A stretch of 64,000 nucleotides of DNA from Aerolutibacter ruishenii (GTDB taxonomy: Bacteria > Pseudomonadota > Gammaproteobacteria > Xanthomonadales > Xanthomonadaceae), in assembly GCF_007830115.1 (NCBI RefSeq), contig NZ_VLKP01000007.1:62001-126000 (forward strand). The letters are read 5' to 3'. The notes under the pieces were generated by a model. That model made no database searches. It was not told the origin of the DNA and saw only the letters and a program-made list of their open reading frames with translations. The position numbers and the translations under genes are program-made. This document shows positions 19,592 to 29,870 of the stretch, piece after piece (position 1 is the first letter of the stretch; each line of letters opens with the position of its first letter).

Positions 19592-22210
19592 TCAAGCCGC
19601 CCGTGACGATTCGAGAAAGTCGTTGGCAAAGCGCTGCAGCACGCCACCGGCTTCGTAGATCGATACCTCCTCGGCGGTATCAAGGCGACAGGTCACCGGC
19701 ACCTCCACGCGCTCGCCGTTCCGGCGGTGGATCACCAGCGTCAGCGTCGCGCGCGGGGTGCGCTCGCCGATCACGTCGTAGGTCTCGGTGCCGTCGATGG
19801 CCAGCGTGTTGCGGTTGGCGCCCGGCTGGAACTCCAGCGGCAGCACGCCCATGCCGATCAGGTTGGTGCGGTGGATGCGTTCGAAGCCTTCGGCCACGAT
19901 CGCCTCCACGCCCGCCAGGCGCACGCCCTTGGCCGCCCAGTCGCGGCTGGAGCCTTGGCCGTAGTCGGCGCCGGCGATGATGATCAGCGGCTGCTTGCGC
20001 TCCATGTAGGTCTCGATCGCTTCCCACATGCGCATGACCTGGCCTTCCGGCTCGACCCGCGCCAGCGAACCCTGCTTCACGCTGCCGTCGTCCTTGCGCA
20101 CCATCTCGTTGAACAGCTTCGGGTTGGCGAAGGTGGCGCGCTGCGCGGTCAGGTGGTCGCCGCGGTGGGTGGCGTAGGAATTGAAGTCCTCTTCCGGCAG
20201 GCCCATCTTCGCCAGGTACGCACCCGCGGCGCTGTCGAGCAGGATCGCGTTGCTGGGCGAGAGGTGGTCGGTGGTGATGTTGTCGCCCAGCACCGCCAGC
20301 GGACGCATGCCGCGCAGCGTGCGCTCCCCGGCCAGCGCACCTTCCCAGTACGGCGGGCGGCGGATGTAGGTGCTCTGCGGGCGCCAGTCGTACAGCGGGC
20401 TCACCGCGCCGCCGTGCTCCACGCGCACGTTGAACATCGGCTCGTACACCTTGCGGAACTGCTCGGGCTTCACCGATGCCTTCACCACGGCGTCGATCTC
20501 GGCGTCGGTTGGCCACAGGTCCTTGAGGCGGATCTCGCGGCCATCGACCACGCCCAGCACGTCCTTCTCGATGTCAAAGCGCACGGTGCCGGCAATGGCG
20601 TAGGCGACCACGAGCGGCGGCGAGGCGAGGAACGCCTGCTTGGCATACGGGTGGATGCGGCCGTCGAAGTTGCGGTTGCCGCTGAGTACCGCCGTTGCGT
20701 ACAGGTCGCGCTCGACCACTTCCTGCTGGATCTTCGGGTCCAGCGCGCCGCTCATGCCGTTGCAGGTGGTGCAGGCGAAGCCGACGATGCCGAAGCCGAG
20801 CTTTTCCAGGTCATCGTCCAGGCGGGCTTCCTGCAGGTACAGGGCCACCGCCTTGGAGCCGGGCGCCAGCGACGACTTCACCCACGGCTTGCGGGTCAGG
20901 CCGAGGCGGTTGGCGTTGCGCGCCAGCAGGCCAGCGGCGATCACGTTGCGCGGGTTGCTGGTGTTGGTGCACGAGGTGATGGCGGCGATGATCACCGCGC
21001 CATCGGGCAGCAGGCCCTGCGCCTCCTGCGCGCGTGCGGCTTCCAGGTTCCCGGCGATGCCGCGCTCGGCCAACTGCGCCACCGGCAGCTTGGCGTGCGG
21101 GTTGGACGGGCCGGCCATGGTGCGCTCGACGCTGGACAGGTCGAAGGTGAGCGTGCGCTCGTACTGCGCGCCGAGCAGGTCGTCGGCCCACAGACCGGCG
21201 GCCTTGGCGTAGGTCTCCACCAGCGCGACCTGCTCGTCGGTGCGGCCGGTCAGGCGCAGGTAGTCGAGGGTGTTGCCGTCGATGAAGAACATCGCCGCGG
21301 TCGCGCCGTACTCGGGCGCCATGTTGGAGATGGTGGCGCGGTCGCCAATGGTCAGCGCCGCCGCGCCTTCGCCACGGAACTCCAGGTACGCACCCACCAC
21401 CTTCTGCTTGCGCAGGAATTCGGTCAGCGACAGCACGATATCGGTGGCGGTGATGCCGGGCTGCGGCTTGCCGGTCAGCTCCACGCCGACGATGTCCGGC
21501 AGGCGCATCCACGAGGCGCGGCCGAGCATCACGTTCTCGGCTTCCAGGCCGCCGACGCCGACGGCGATCACGCCGAGCGCATCGACGTGCGGGGTGTGGC
21601 TGTCGGTGCCCACGCAGGTGTCGGGGAAGGCGACGCCGTCCTGCACGTAGATCACCGGGCTCATCTTCTCCAGGTTGATCTGGTGCATGATCCCGTTGCC
21701 CGGCGGGATCACATCGACGTTGCGGAACGCGAGCTTGGTCCAGTCGATGAAGTGGAAGCGGTCCTCGTTGCGACGGTCCTCGATGGCGCGGTTCTTCGCG
21801 AACGCATCCGGATCAAAGCCGCCGCATTCCACCGCCAGCGAGTGGTCGACGATCAGCTGCACCGGCACCACCGGGTTGACCTGCGCCGGGTCGCCGCCCT
21901 TGTCGGCGATGGCGTCGCGCAGGCCGGCCAAGTCGACCAGCGCGGTCTGGCCGAGGATGTCGTGACACACCACGCGCGCCGGGAACCACGGGAAGTCGAG
22001 GTCGCGGCGGCGCTCCACCAGCTGGCGCAGGTAGTCGTCGCGCAGTGCCGGATCGGCCTTGCGCACGATGTTCTCGGCGTGCACGCGGGCGGTGTAGGGC
22101 AGGGTGGCCCAGGCACCGGGCTGCAGCGCGTCGACGGCCTCACGCGCGTCGAACCAGTCGAGTTTCGTTCCGGGGAGCGGCTTGCGGAAGGCGGTGTTCA
22201 TGGCGGGCAT
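19592..22210 (-). CDS. acnD: Fe/S-dependent 2-methylisocitrate dehydratase AcnD
   Basis: Aconitase-family enzyme of 872 residues that dehydrates 2-methylcitrate. The 4Fe-4S cysteines are in the SCTNTSNP motif and in FACTTCNGMSG (CxxC). The swivel domain contains GADYGQGSSRDWAAKG with the substrate-binding Ser/Arg. Co-occurrence with prpF distinguishes it from AcnA, because the AcnD/PrpF pair replaces PrpD. Two ATG codons are possible (22210 and 22201); the second gives the usual MNTAFRKPLPGTKLDWFDAR. prpB and prpC are not adjacent: upstream lies divergent recC. Confidence 0.93.
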   Translation of the reverse strand: MPAMNTAFRKPLPGTKLDWFDAREAVDALQPGAWATLPYTARVHAENIVRKADPALRDDYLRQLVERRRDLDFPWFPARVVCHDILGQTALVDLAGLRDAIADKGGDPAQVNPVVPVQLIVDHSLAVECGGFDPDAFAKNRAIEDRRNEDRFHFIDWTKLAFRNVDVIPPGNGIMHQINLEKMSPVIYVQDGVAFPDTCVGTDSHTPHVDALGVIAVGVGGLEAENVMLGRASWMRLPDIVGVELTGKPQPGITATDIVLSLTEFLRKQKVVGAYLEFRGEGAAALTIGDRATISNMAPEYGATAAMFFIDGNTLDYLRLTGRTDEQVALVETYAKAAGLWADDLLGAQYERTLTFDLSSVERTMAGPSNPHAKLPVAQLAERGIAGNLEAARAQEAQGLLPDGAVIIAAITSCTNTSNPRNVIAAGLLARNANRLGLTRKPWVKSSLAPGSKAVALYLQEARLDDDLEKLGFGIVGFACTTCNGMSGALDPKIQQEVVERDLYATAVLSGNRNFDGRIHPYAKQAFLASPPLVVAYAIAGTVRFDIEKDVLGVVDGREIRLKDLWPTDAEIDAVVKASVKPEQFRKVYEPMFNVRVEHGGAVSPLYDWRPQSTYIRRPPYWEGALAGERTLRGMRPLAVLGDNITTDHLSPSNAILLDSAAGAYLAKMGLPEEDFNSYATHRGDHLTAQRATFANPKLFNEMVRKDDGSVKQGSLARVEPEGQVMRMWEAIETYMERKQPLIIIAGADYGQGSSRDWAAKGVRLAGVEAIVAEGFERIHRTNLIGMGVLPLEFQPGANRNTLAIDGTETYDVIGERTPRATLTLVIHRRNGERVEVPVTCRLDTAEEVSIYEAGGVLQRFANDFLESSRAA

Positions 22211-22441
22211 GGACTCTGGGGGAGGCCGAAACGGGCGGCGAAGCCGTCATTTTACCCCCGGGGTTTCGTGGGCGTCGTCCGCCGATGGTGGAATCACCCC
22301 GTCCGACCGCCGGCACCCCCCCGACGCGAAACCTGTCCGCGGGCGACGCCACGCACCGTCGCCGCTGCCGTGCGAGCCACGCCGTCTCATCCGGTGAGTC
22401 GCCCTGTGGCTATCCTAGGCGCCACCCTGGATGGCGGACGC

Positions 22442-25400
22442 ATGGCACCCGACGTGACGGCAAACAGCAGCGACAACGACGCCGGGCTGGTGATCTTCCG
22501 CGCCAGCCGGCTGGAAGCGCTGGTGTCCCCGTTGCGGGAAATGCTGCGCCAGACCTGTCCCGACTCGGTGCTGGCGCCGCAGACGGTGGTGGCCGCGCAC
22601 CCCGGCATGAAGCAGTGGCTGACCGGTGCGCTGGCACGCGAGGCCGGTCCGGGCGGCATCGTCGCCAACCTGGAGGTGATCCTGCCCAGCACCTGGCTGG
22701 ACCGGGTGGCGGGCGAGCGATTGGGTGCGCAGGCGGTGAAGCTGCCGGCCTGGCAGCGCGCGCACCTGCGCTGGACGGTGCACGACCTGCTGCGTCCGGG
22801 GCATGCCGTGCCAGGCGTGACCGACACGCGCATCGAACGCTACCTCGCGCCGGCGGCAGGCACCGGGAATGCCGAAGCGGCCCATGCATCCAGTGCCGCC
22901 GATGCGGCCCGTCGCCGCTTCCAACTGGCCGACCGCCTGGCGGGCCTGTACTCGCAGTACCTGATCTACCGCTCCGATTGGCTGCGCGCCTGGGAGCGCG
23001 GCAAGCTCGATGAGGCCACCGCGCGCACGGCCGACACCGACGCCCGGCGACTGGAATCCGAGTTGCTGGCCCCGCTGTGGCGCGCCCTCAAGGCGCGGCT
23101 CGGCGCGCACCGCGCCGATGCCGTGGATGCGCTGGTCACCGCGCTGGAGCACGATGCGGCCCGCGAGCCGTTGCACGTGTTCGGCCTGAGCCACCTGGCG
23201 CCGCGAGAGCTGGAGGTGTTGCGTGCGTGGGCGCGCCGCGCACCCGTGTGCCTGTACGTGCCCGACCCCTGCCGCGAGTACTGGGGCGGGCTGGTGCGCC
23301 CCGGTCACGTCGATGAACTGCGCGCGTGGACGGCGCAGGAGCAGGCCCGCATCGACAATGCTGGCGTGGGCGACTGGTGCGAGACGCAGGGCCATCCGCT
23401 GCTTGCCCGTTGGGGCCGGCTGGGCCAGCACTTCTTCGCCTCCCTGGTCGAAGGCGAGGTTCGCGAGGACATGCGCCACTGGCAGGACGAAGGCGACGAC
23501 GCGCCCACTCACCGGTTGCAGCGCCTGCAGGCGGGTATCCGCCGCCTGCAACCGTCGCTGCTGGACGAATCCGTGCCGGAGGAGCCACAAGCACGCAAGG
23601 CGTGGCAGCAGCACGGCCGCAGTGACGCCAGTCTGCGCCTGCACGCCTGCCATACCCGCCTGCGCGAACTGGAAGTGCTGCGCGACGCGCTGCTCGACGC
23701 CGTGGAGCACGAAGGCGTGCGCGCCGGCGGCATCGTGGTCATGGCCCCGGACATCACCGCCTATGCCCCGCTGATCCCCGCCGTATTCGGCGAACCCGGC
23801 AGTCCACGCGAACGCGTGTTGCCCTACCACCTCAGCGATGTGCCCATCGCCCGTGCGCACCGGTTGTTCAGCACCTTCACCCGCCTGCTGGACCTGGGCA
23901 GCAGCCGCGCCACCACCCCCGAGATCGCCGACCTGCTGGCGGTACCGGAAGTGGCGCTTCGCCTTGGCCTGGGCGGTGATGCGCGCGATGGACTGCTCGG
24001 CTGGCTGGAACGCAGCCGCGTGGCCTGGGCGCTGGATGGCACCCACCGCGCCGCCTTCGCCGCGCCGGCCATCGCCGACCATACCTTTGCGTGGGCCATG
24101 GACCGCCTGCTTGCCGGCTACGTCATGGCCGACGCGCCCGACGATGCGCGCACCGCCGCGCTCGACCTGCCCGATGGCACCCGCCTGCTGCCGCTGGCCG
24201 GCGTGCAGGGCCCGGCCACTTCAAGCCTCGGCGCACTCGACCGGCTGCTGTGCGAACTGCAGCGCTGGCGGGATCTGGCCGGCCGCACGTTGCCCGCATC
24301 GGCCTGGGCGGAAGAATTGCAGCAACGCATCGACGCCCTGCTGCGCGCGGATGCGGACGATGGCGATGCCGTCGAGGCGCTCAAGACCATCGGCCGCATC
24401 ATCGCCCAGCTTGCCGCGGAACCGGCAAAGGCCGACCTCGACCCGCCACTGCATTTCGCCGTGGTGCGCGAACTGCTGCTGGATGCACTCGGCAGCGTGC
24501 CCGAGCGCCAGCGCTTCCTGATGGGCGGCATCACCTTCTGCGGCATGGTGCCGCAGCGCGCGATCCCGTTCGACATGGTCTGCGTGCTCGGCCTCAACGA
24601 CGGCGAATTCCCGCGCAGCCACCGCGACGGCGGCCTGGACCTGATGGCCCGCGTGCGCCGCCTGGGCGACCGCGACGTGCGCAGCGACGACCGCTACCTG
24701 TTCCTGGAAACAGTGATGTCCGCGCGCAAGCGCCTGCACCTGAGCTGGATCGGCCAGGACGTGCGCGATGGCAGCGCGCGCAACCCCGCGCCCCCGCTGG
24801 CCGAACTGATCACTGCGCTCGATCACGCCGCCGGCACCCAGCAACTTTCGCTGGAACGGGCACACCCGGACCGTCCCTGGTGGGTGTGGCACCCGCTGCA
24901 GCCGTTCGACGATCGCTATTTCGATGGCACCGATGCAGCGCTGTACTCCTATTCGCAGCCGTTCGCGCGCCAGGACGGCGGCGGCCACCGCGCCCCGCGC
25001 GCCTTCGTTGACGGCGCCGCTGGCGCTCCCGATCCGCTGCCGATGCCGCTGTCGTTGCCGGCGTTCGCGCGCTTCTTCAAGCGCCCGGCCGACGACCTGC
25101 TGGCGCGCCGTCTGCAGCTCGACCTTGAAGCACTGGATGGCGAACACCTGCCGGCCAGCGAGCCGCTGGACGAACGCCTGGACCGCCTGGAAACCATCGC
25201 CCGCCGCGTGTTCTTCGCCGAAGCGCTGCCCACGGGCTTCGCCGACGACGGCAGCGTGCGCTGGGATGCGGCCTCGCTGCCCGACTGGGTGGCGCATGCC
25301 GGCCTGCTGCCGCCGGGCGAACTGGGCCGCATCGCGTGGCGCAACGAGGCCAACGCGGTGCTGGCGCTGCTCGCCGCCGCCGCGGCGCAGGGCGTGGATG

Positions 25401-26275
25401 GCGGCGCGGCGCGCGCCGGCGGTTCGGTTGAAGTCGATCTTGCGCTGGCGATGGCCAATGGCGACACCGCGCGCGTGCATGGGGTGGTGGAGCACGTGTT
25501 TCCGGATCCAGCCAGCGGTGGCCAGGTGTTGTTGCGCGCCTTCCCCAAAGCTGGCCCCGACGCGAAGAAAGCGCTCAAGTCTGTCGATGACCTCGACTAT
25601 GGCGACCTGGTCCGGATCTTCATCGAGTGGGCCGCATTGCGCCTGCACACCGCGGCGCAGCCTGCACCGCCGCCGATCCGCCTGGCCATGCTCGCGATGA
25701 AGGGCGAAGGCTGGGACGGGTTCGGCTGGCAGGCCTGGGACCAGCGCTTCATCGCGCAGCCGCTGGCCCGCGCCGGGATGCTCGATGGCCTGCGTAGTCG
25801 CCTCGCTGTGCTGCTGGGCCTGTGGCAACACGCCGCTGCCGAGCCGCCGGTGTACCTGCCGGGCGTGGCGTGGAAAGCGCGGCGTGCGTGGCGCAAGGCG
25901 CTGGATGGAGCGAGCGCCGCAGGTGCAGAGCCCGATGCTGCCGTCGCATTGACGGCCGGCGTGCACGGAACGGCCGTTGCCCATACGGACACGAGTCCGG
26001 ATGCGCAGGCGACTGCAACGCAGGCCGCATGGGTGGCCGCCGCCAAGGTGGCCCACGAGGCCATGGATGGTGGCGGCTGGGGCGGGCAGGGCGGCGGTGT
26101 CCGCACCCACGCGCCCGGCTACAACCGCCTGTTGGCACGCGGCACCGAATTCCGGCTGGACGATGACGGGGCGCCTACACCCGAGCTGCAGCGGTTGTTG
26201 GCCTACGCCGGGCAACTGCACGATTTGATCCGCCTCGACACGCCGACCACCCCACCGGGACGCATCGATGACTGA
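22442..26275 (+). CDS. recC: Exodeoxyribonuclease V subunit gamma (RecC)
   Basis: Subunit of the RecBCD helicase-nuclease that processes double-strand ends; RecC scans for the recombination hotspot sequence. The 1277-residue product is longer than E. coli RecC (1122). It has the N-terminal pattern LVIFRASRLEALVSPL ... HPGMKQWLTGALARE, the middle motif LYVPDPCREYWGG, and the dead-helicase stretch GGITFCGMVPQRAIPFDMVCVLGLNDGEFPR. An uninterrupted frame runs back to 19727 as a shadow of acnD; the start at 22442 (MAPDVTANSS) is the sensible one, with a TATCCT -10-like hexamer about 30 bases before it. It overlaps recB by eight bases. Confidence 0.93.
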   Translation: MAPDVTANSSDNDAGLVIFRASRLEALVSPLREMLRQTCPDSVLAPQTVVAAHPGMKQWLTGALAREAGPGGIVANLEVILPSTWLDRVAGERLGAQAVKLPAWQRAHLRWTVHDLLRPGHAVPGVTDTRIERYLAPAAGTGNAEAAHASSAADAARRRFQLADRLAGLYSQYLIYRSDWLRAWERGKLDEATARTADTDARRLESELLAPLWRALKARLGAHRADAVDALVTALEHDAAREPLHVFGLSHLAPRELEVLRAWARRAPVCLYVPDPCREYWGGLVRPGHVDELRAWTAQEQARIDNAGVGDWCETQGHPLLARWGRLGQHFFASLVEGEVREDMRHWQDEGDDAPTHRLQRLQAGIRRLQPSLLDESVPEEPQARKAWQQHGRSDASLRLHACHTRLRELEVLRDALLDAVEHEGVRAGGIVVMAPDITAYAPLIPAVFGEPGSPRERVLPYHLSDVPIARAHRLFSTFTRLLDLGSSRATTPEIADLLAVPEVALRLGLGGDARDGLLGWLERSRVAWALDGTHRAAFAAPAIADHTFAWAMDRLLAGYVMADAPDDARTAALDLPDGTRLLPLAGVQGPATSSLGALDRLLCELQRWRDLAGRTLPASAWAEELQQRIDALLRADADDGDAVEALKTIGRIIAQLAAEPAKADLDPPLHFAVVRELLLDALGSVPERQRFLMGGITFCGMVPQRAIPFDMVCVLGLNDGEFPRSHRDGGLDLMARVRRLGDRDVRSDDRYLFLETVMSARKRLHLSWIGQDVRDGSARNPAPPLAELITALDHAAGTQQLSLERAHPDRPWWVWHPLQPFDDRYFDGTDAALYSYSQPFARQDGGGHRAPRAFVDGAAGAPDPLPMPLSLPAFARFFKRPADDLLARRLQLDLEALDGEHLPASEPLDERLDRLETIARRVFFAEALPTGFADDGSVRWDAASLPDWVAHAGLLPPGELGRIAWRNEANAVLALLAAAAAQGVDGGAARAGGSVEVDLALAMANGDTARVHGVVEHVFPDPASGGQVLLRAFPKAGPDAKKALKSVDDLDYGDLVRIFIEWAALRLHTAAQPAPPPIRLAMLAMKGEGWDGFGWQAWDQRFIAQPLARAGMLDGLRSRLAVLLGLWQHAAAEPPVYLPGVAWKARRAWRKALDGASAAGAEPDAAVALTAGVHGTAVAHTDTSPDAQATATQAAWVAAAKVAHEAMDGGGWGGQGGGVRTHAPGYNRLLARGTEFRLDDDGAPTPELQRLLAYAGQLHDLIRLDTPTTPPGRIDD

Positions 26276-29200
26276 AGCACGCGACTGGCGGCAGCTGACG
26301 CTACGTGGCAATGGGCGCGCGCTCGTCGAGGCGAGCGCCGGCACCGGCAAGACCTGGACCATCGGCGCGCTGTACCTGCGCCTGCTGCTGGAAACGCGCG
26401 ACGGCGAACCACCGCTGTCGCCGCGACAGATCGTGGTCGCCACCTACACCAACGCCGCCGCCGACGAACTGCGCCGCCGTCTGCGCACGCGGCTGCTCGA
26501 CACGCTGGACCTAGCGCTGCGTGGCTTCGATGCCGCCCCCGACCCCCACCACACCGACCTCGACTGGCTGCACGCGCGCTGGCTCGACCGGAAAGCCCGC
26601 ATCGACGACACCGCGCGCCTGCAACTGGCGTTGGCCGAACTGGACCTGGCGCCGGTCAGCACCCTGCATCGCCTGTGCGCGCGCATCCTTGCCGACCACC
26701 CGTTCGCGGCGGGCGCGGCCTTCCGGATGCCGGAGATGGTGGACAGCCGGCAACTGGTCGACGCCCTCGCCGACGACCTGTGGCGGGTGGTCCAGTCGCC
26801 AACGCCGCTTCCGCCGGATACCGAACGCGTCCGCGCCGCCGCGCACGCCCTGGCCAAGCCGTTGGTGCGAAAGGACCTGAGCGCGTTGTTGCAGGGCCTC
26901 GTCGCGCCGGGCGTCCACGTTCCCGTGCCGGAGGTCGAAGAGGACCACTGGCCCAGCGAGCAGGTGGCACCGCTTCGCCTGCTGGCCCAGGACGATGCCG
27001 TGTTGAACAAGAAGGCGGTCCTGCGCCGCCTGCTTGCCCAACTCGCGGAACTGATCGAAACCAAGGGCGATCCGGGTGCCTGGATGGCATCCGAGGACCG
27101 CGGCAAACTGGCCGACAACGCGCGGAACCGGACCGGCGTGCTCAAAGCCGCCGTCGACCGCCCCGACGTCATCGCCACACTGGATTTCGCCGCTGCATTC
27201 GCCGAACGGCTGCAGGCCTTCCAGACCCACCGCCACGCCCGCTTCCTGTCCGCCGTACAGGCCTGGGCCCGCACCGAACTCGACCGCCGCCTGGCCACCG
27301 CGGGCCAGCTGGGCTTCGATGACCTGCTGACCACCGTGCACGCTGCGTTGCAGCCCGCGCCCGACGGCAGCCGCGCGCTGGCCGATGCGTTGTTCGCCAC
27401 GTGGCCGGTGGCGCTGATCGACGAGTTCCAGGACACCGACCCGGTGCAGTACGGCATCCTCGATGCCATCTACCGCGACAACAACGGCGCGCCCCGCGGC
27501 CGCCTTGTGGTGATCGGCGACCCCAAGCAGGCCATCTACCGCTTCCGTGGCGGCGACATCCACACCTACGAGCGCGCGAAGGCCTACGTTGCCGAACAGG
27601 ACCGGCTCACGCTCGACGTCAACCATCGCTCCTCCGCCGACTATGTCGAAGCGGTCAACCAGTTCTACAACGCCGTGGGCGCGCAGCTGGGCGCGCCTGC
27701 GTCGCGCACCTCCATCGCCTTCGAACCGGTGAAGGCCAGCGGACGCCGCGACGCCACGCCCTACCGCGGCCCGGAATCGGCCGGCGAGCACTGTCTGGTG
27801 CTGCATCGCGCCGATCCCGACGAGGACGAAGGCGGCGACCTCGACGCCCTGCGCTCGTGCGCCAACCGCATCGCCATCCTGCTCGACCCGGTCGGCGGCC
27901 ACGCCATCGCCGACGAGGCGCTGCAGGCTTCCGACCTGTGCGTGCTGGTGCCCAACAACTGGCACGCGCGCCGCATGCTCGAACTGCTGCGCGAACGCGG
28001 CGTGCCTTGCGTGCAGCGCGGTCGCCACGGTGTGTTCGACGACAACGACGTCGCCACCGACCTGCTGGTGGTGCTGCACGCTGTCATCCATTGCCGCGAA
28101 CCTGCGCCGCTGCGTGCCGCACTCGCGACCGGGCTGTGGGGTACCGGCTACCAGGCCTTGCGCGCGCTGCGCGATGACACCGCCCGCTGGCAGCAGGAGG
28201 TCGTGCGCTTCCACCGCTGGCAGCGCCTGTGGCGCGAGCGCGGCGTGCTGGCGGTGGTCACCGCGTTGATCGACGAAGTCGCGCGCGCGCACCTGGACAC
28301 CCGCGACGGCCATCGCGTGCTCACCGACCTGCGCCACCTGGGCGAACTGCTGCAGGCGCAGGAAGAGCAGGCCGATGGCCCGGAGTCGGTGCTCAAGTGG
28401 ATGCAGCAACGCCTCGACGGCGCGAAGAACGGCGACGAGGACGAGGCCGACGCGACGGCCCTGCGCATCGAATCCGACGCGCGCTGCGTGCAGGTCATGA
28501 CCCTGCACGGTAGCAAGGGCCTGGAGTTCAACCTGGTGATGCTGCCGTTGATGTGGGCGCACCGCGGCAAGCAGAAGCACAACGCCAAGGGCGTGCGCAC
28601 CCTGTCCGCCGCCGACGGCACCCGTCGCGTGGTGCTGGACGAATCCGGCCGTGCCGAAGTCGAACGCGAGGAGCAGGACGAGCGCTACCGCGTGTTGTAC
28701 GTCGCCTTGACCCGCGCGGTGCATGCCTGCCACGTATGGCTGGATCCCGCGCTGGACGCGAACGCCAGCGACCCGCTCGCCTCGCCGCTGGCGCTGGCCA
28801 CGCCACAACTGGACACCTCCACCCTGCACGCACTCGCGGCAGACCGCATCGCCGTGGTGGAAGGCTGGAAAGCGCCGCGCACCACCGTGGCCACGCCGCC
28901 CACCCGCGTGCGCACCGGCGACGAAGCCCGCGCATGGCCCGTGCTGCCCGATACTCCGCTGCCGGCGCGCCACAGCTTCACCACGCTCACCGCGCGCCGC
29001 CGCGCGTTCGAAGCCGACCCCTGGGCCGCCGCCGGCGACGAACGCGACGTCGCCACCGTTGCCGACGACCTGCCCGTCACCGCCCGCACGCCACACCCCG
29101 ATCTCGACAGCCTGCTCGGCGTGGCTGGCGCCGACTTCGGCAACGCCGTGCACGGCATCCTCGAGTTACGCGCGCCTGGCCAACCGCTGGCCGCCCACCG

Positions 29201-29870
29201 CACGCTGATGCTGGAACAGCTGGCCAAGTACAACGTCCGCCACCGCGAGCTCGATGCCGACGCCTTGGCCGACCGGTTGCTGCCGCGCCTGCAGGCCGTC
29301 CTCGACACCCGCCTCGATGGCGCCGACCTGCGACTGGCCGCCTTGCCCGCACACGCCCTGCGCGCCGAACTGGAATTCAACTACGCCCTCGATGGCGCCT
29401 CGCTCGACCGCCTGCGCGCTGCGTGCGAGCAACTCGGCCATCCCGACCTGATCCCCGCGCGCACGCCCGTCCTCGCCGGCCTGATGAACGGCAAGATCGA
29501 CCTCGTGTTCGAACATGGCGGCCGTTTCCACGTGCTCGACTGGAAGGGCAACGACCTGGGCGATGGCAGCAGCGCGTGCCTGGAGGATTACGCCCCCGAT
29601 GCGCTGGAGCGGAAGATGGACGCCACCCGCTACCGCTTCCAGGCACTGCTCTACACCGTGGCCGTCGAGCGTTACCTGCGCGAGCGGTTGGGCGATGCCT
29701 ACCAGCGCGCCCGCCACCTCGGTGACTGCTGGTACCTGTTCGTGCGCGCCACCGGCCTGCACCTGCCCGATGGCCGCGCGTGCGGCATCTGGCACCATCG
29801 CTTCGACGACGCCCTGCTCGACGCCGTGCAAGCCGCGTTGTCCACCGTTGCCGCGCAGGAGGCCGCATGA
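26268..29870 (+). CDS. recB: Exodeoxyribonuclease V subunit beta (RecB)
   Basis: Superfamily 1A 3'-5' helicase and nuclease of RecBCD, 1200 residues. Walker A is ASAGTGKT at residues 22-29, and the DEFQDTDPVQ helicase motif II is near residue 384. Later helicase motifs include VMTLHGSKGLEFNLV and RYRVLYVALTRA. The C-terminal nuclease domain has FGNAVHGILE, GLMNGKIDLVFEHGG and the DWK motif at residues 1091-1093 (commonly DYK), so the metal-binding Asp and Lys are intact. The start overlaps the recC end (ATGACTGA), indicating coupled translation; the end overlaps recD by four bases. Confidence 0.95.
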   Translation: MTEARDWRQLTLRGNGRALVEASAGTGKTWTIGALYLRLLLETRDGEPPLSPRQIVVATYTNAAADELRRRLRTRLLDTLDLALRGFDAAPDPHHTDLDWLHARWLDRKARIDDTARLQLALAELDLAPVSTLHRLCARILADHPFAAGAAFRMPEMVDSRQLVDALADDLWRVVQSPTPLPPDTERVRAAAHALAKPLVRKDLSALLQGLVAPGVHVPVPEVEEDHWPSEQVAPLRLLAQDDAVLNKKAVLRRLLAQLAELIETKGDPGAWMASEDRGKLADNARNRTGVLKAAVDRPDVIATLDFAAAFAERLQAFQTHRHARFLSAVQAWARTELDRRLATAGQLGFDDLLTTVHAALQPAPDGSRALADALFATWPVALIDEFQDTDPVQYGILDAIYRDNNGAPRGRLVVIGDPKQAIYRFRGGDIHTYERAKAYVAEQDRLTLDVNHRSSADYVEAVNQFYNAVGAQLGAPASRTSIAFEPVKASGRRDATPYRGPESAGEHCLVLHRADPDEDEGGDLDALRSCANRIAILLDPVGGHAIADEALQASDLCVLVPNNWHARRMLELLRERGVPCVQRGRHGVFDDNDVATDLLVVLHAVIHCREPAPLRAALATGLWGTGYQALRALRDDTARWQQEVVRFHRWQRLWRERGVLAVVTALIDEVARAHLDTRDGHRVLTDLRHLGELLQAQEEQADGPESVLKWMQQRLDGAKNGDEDEADATALRIESDARCVQVMTLHGSKGLEFNLVMLPLMWAHRGKQKHNAKGVRTLSAADGTRRVVLDESGRAEVEREEQDERYRVLYVALTRAVHACHVWLDPALDANASDPLASPLALATPQLDTSTLHALAADRIAVVEGWKAPRTTVATPPTRVRTGDEARAWPVLPDTPLPARHSFTTLTARRRAFEADPWAAAGDERDVATVADDLPVTARTPHPDLDSLLGVAGADFGNAVHGILELRAPGQPLAAHRTLMLEQLAKYNVRHRELDADALADRLLPRLQAVLDTRLDGADLRLAALPAHALRAELEFNYALDGASLDRLRAACEQLGHPDLIPARTPVLAGLMNGKIDLVFEHGGRFHVLDWKGNDLGDGSSACLEDYAPDALERKMDATRYRFQALLYTVAVERYLRERLGDAYQRARHLGDCWYLFVRATGLHLPDGRACGIWHHRFDDALLDAVQAALSTVAAQEAA

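Noticed and set aside
19727-22441. A 900-codon extension of the recC frame upstream of 22442
   Set aside because: It lies antisense to acnD, whose protein is clearly conserved; its predicted residues (His/Arg/Val-rich, no motifs) are typical of a GC-rich shadow frame.
22211-22441. Possible regulator-binding palindrome in the acnD/recC divergent region
   Set aside because: No inverted repeat of convincing length was found; only a weak TATCCT before recC.
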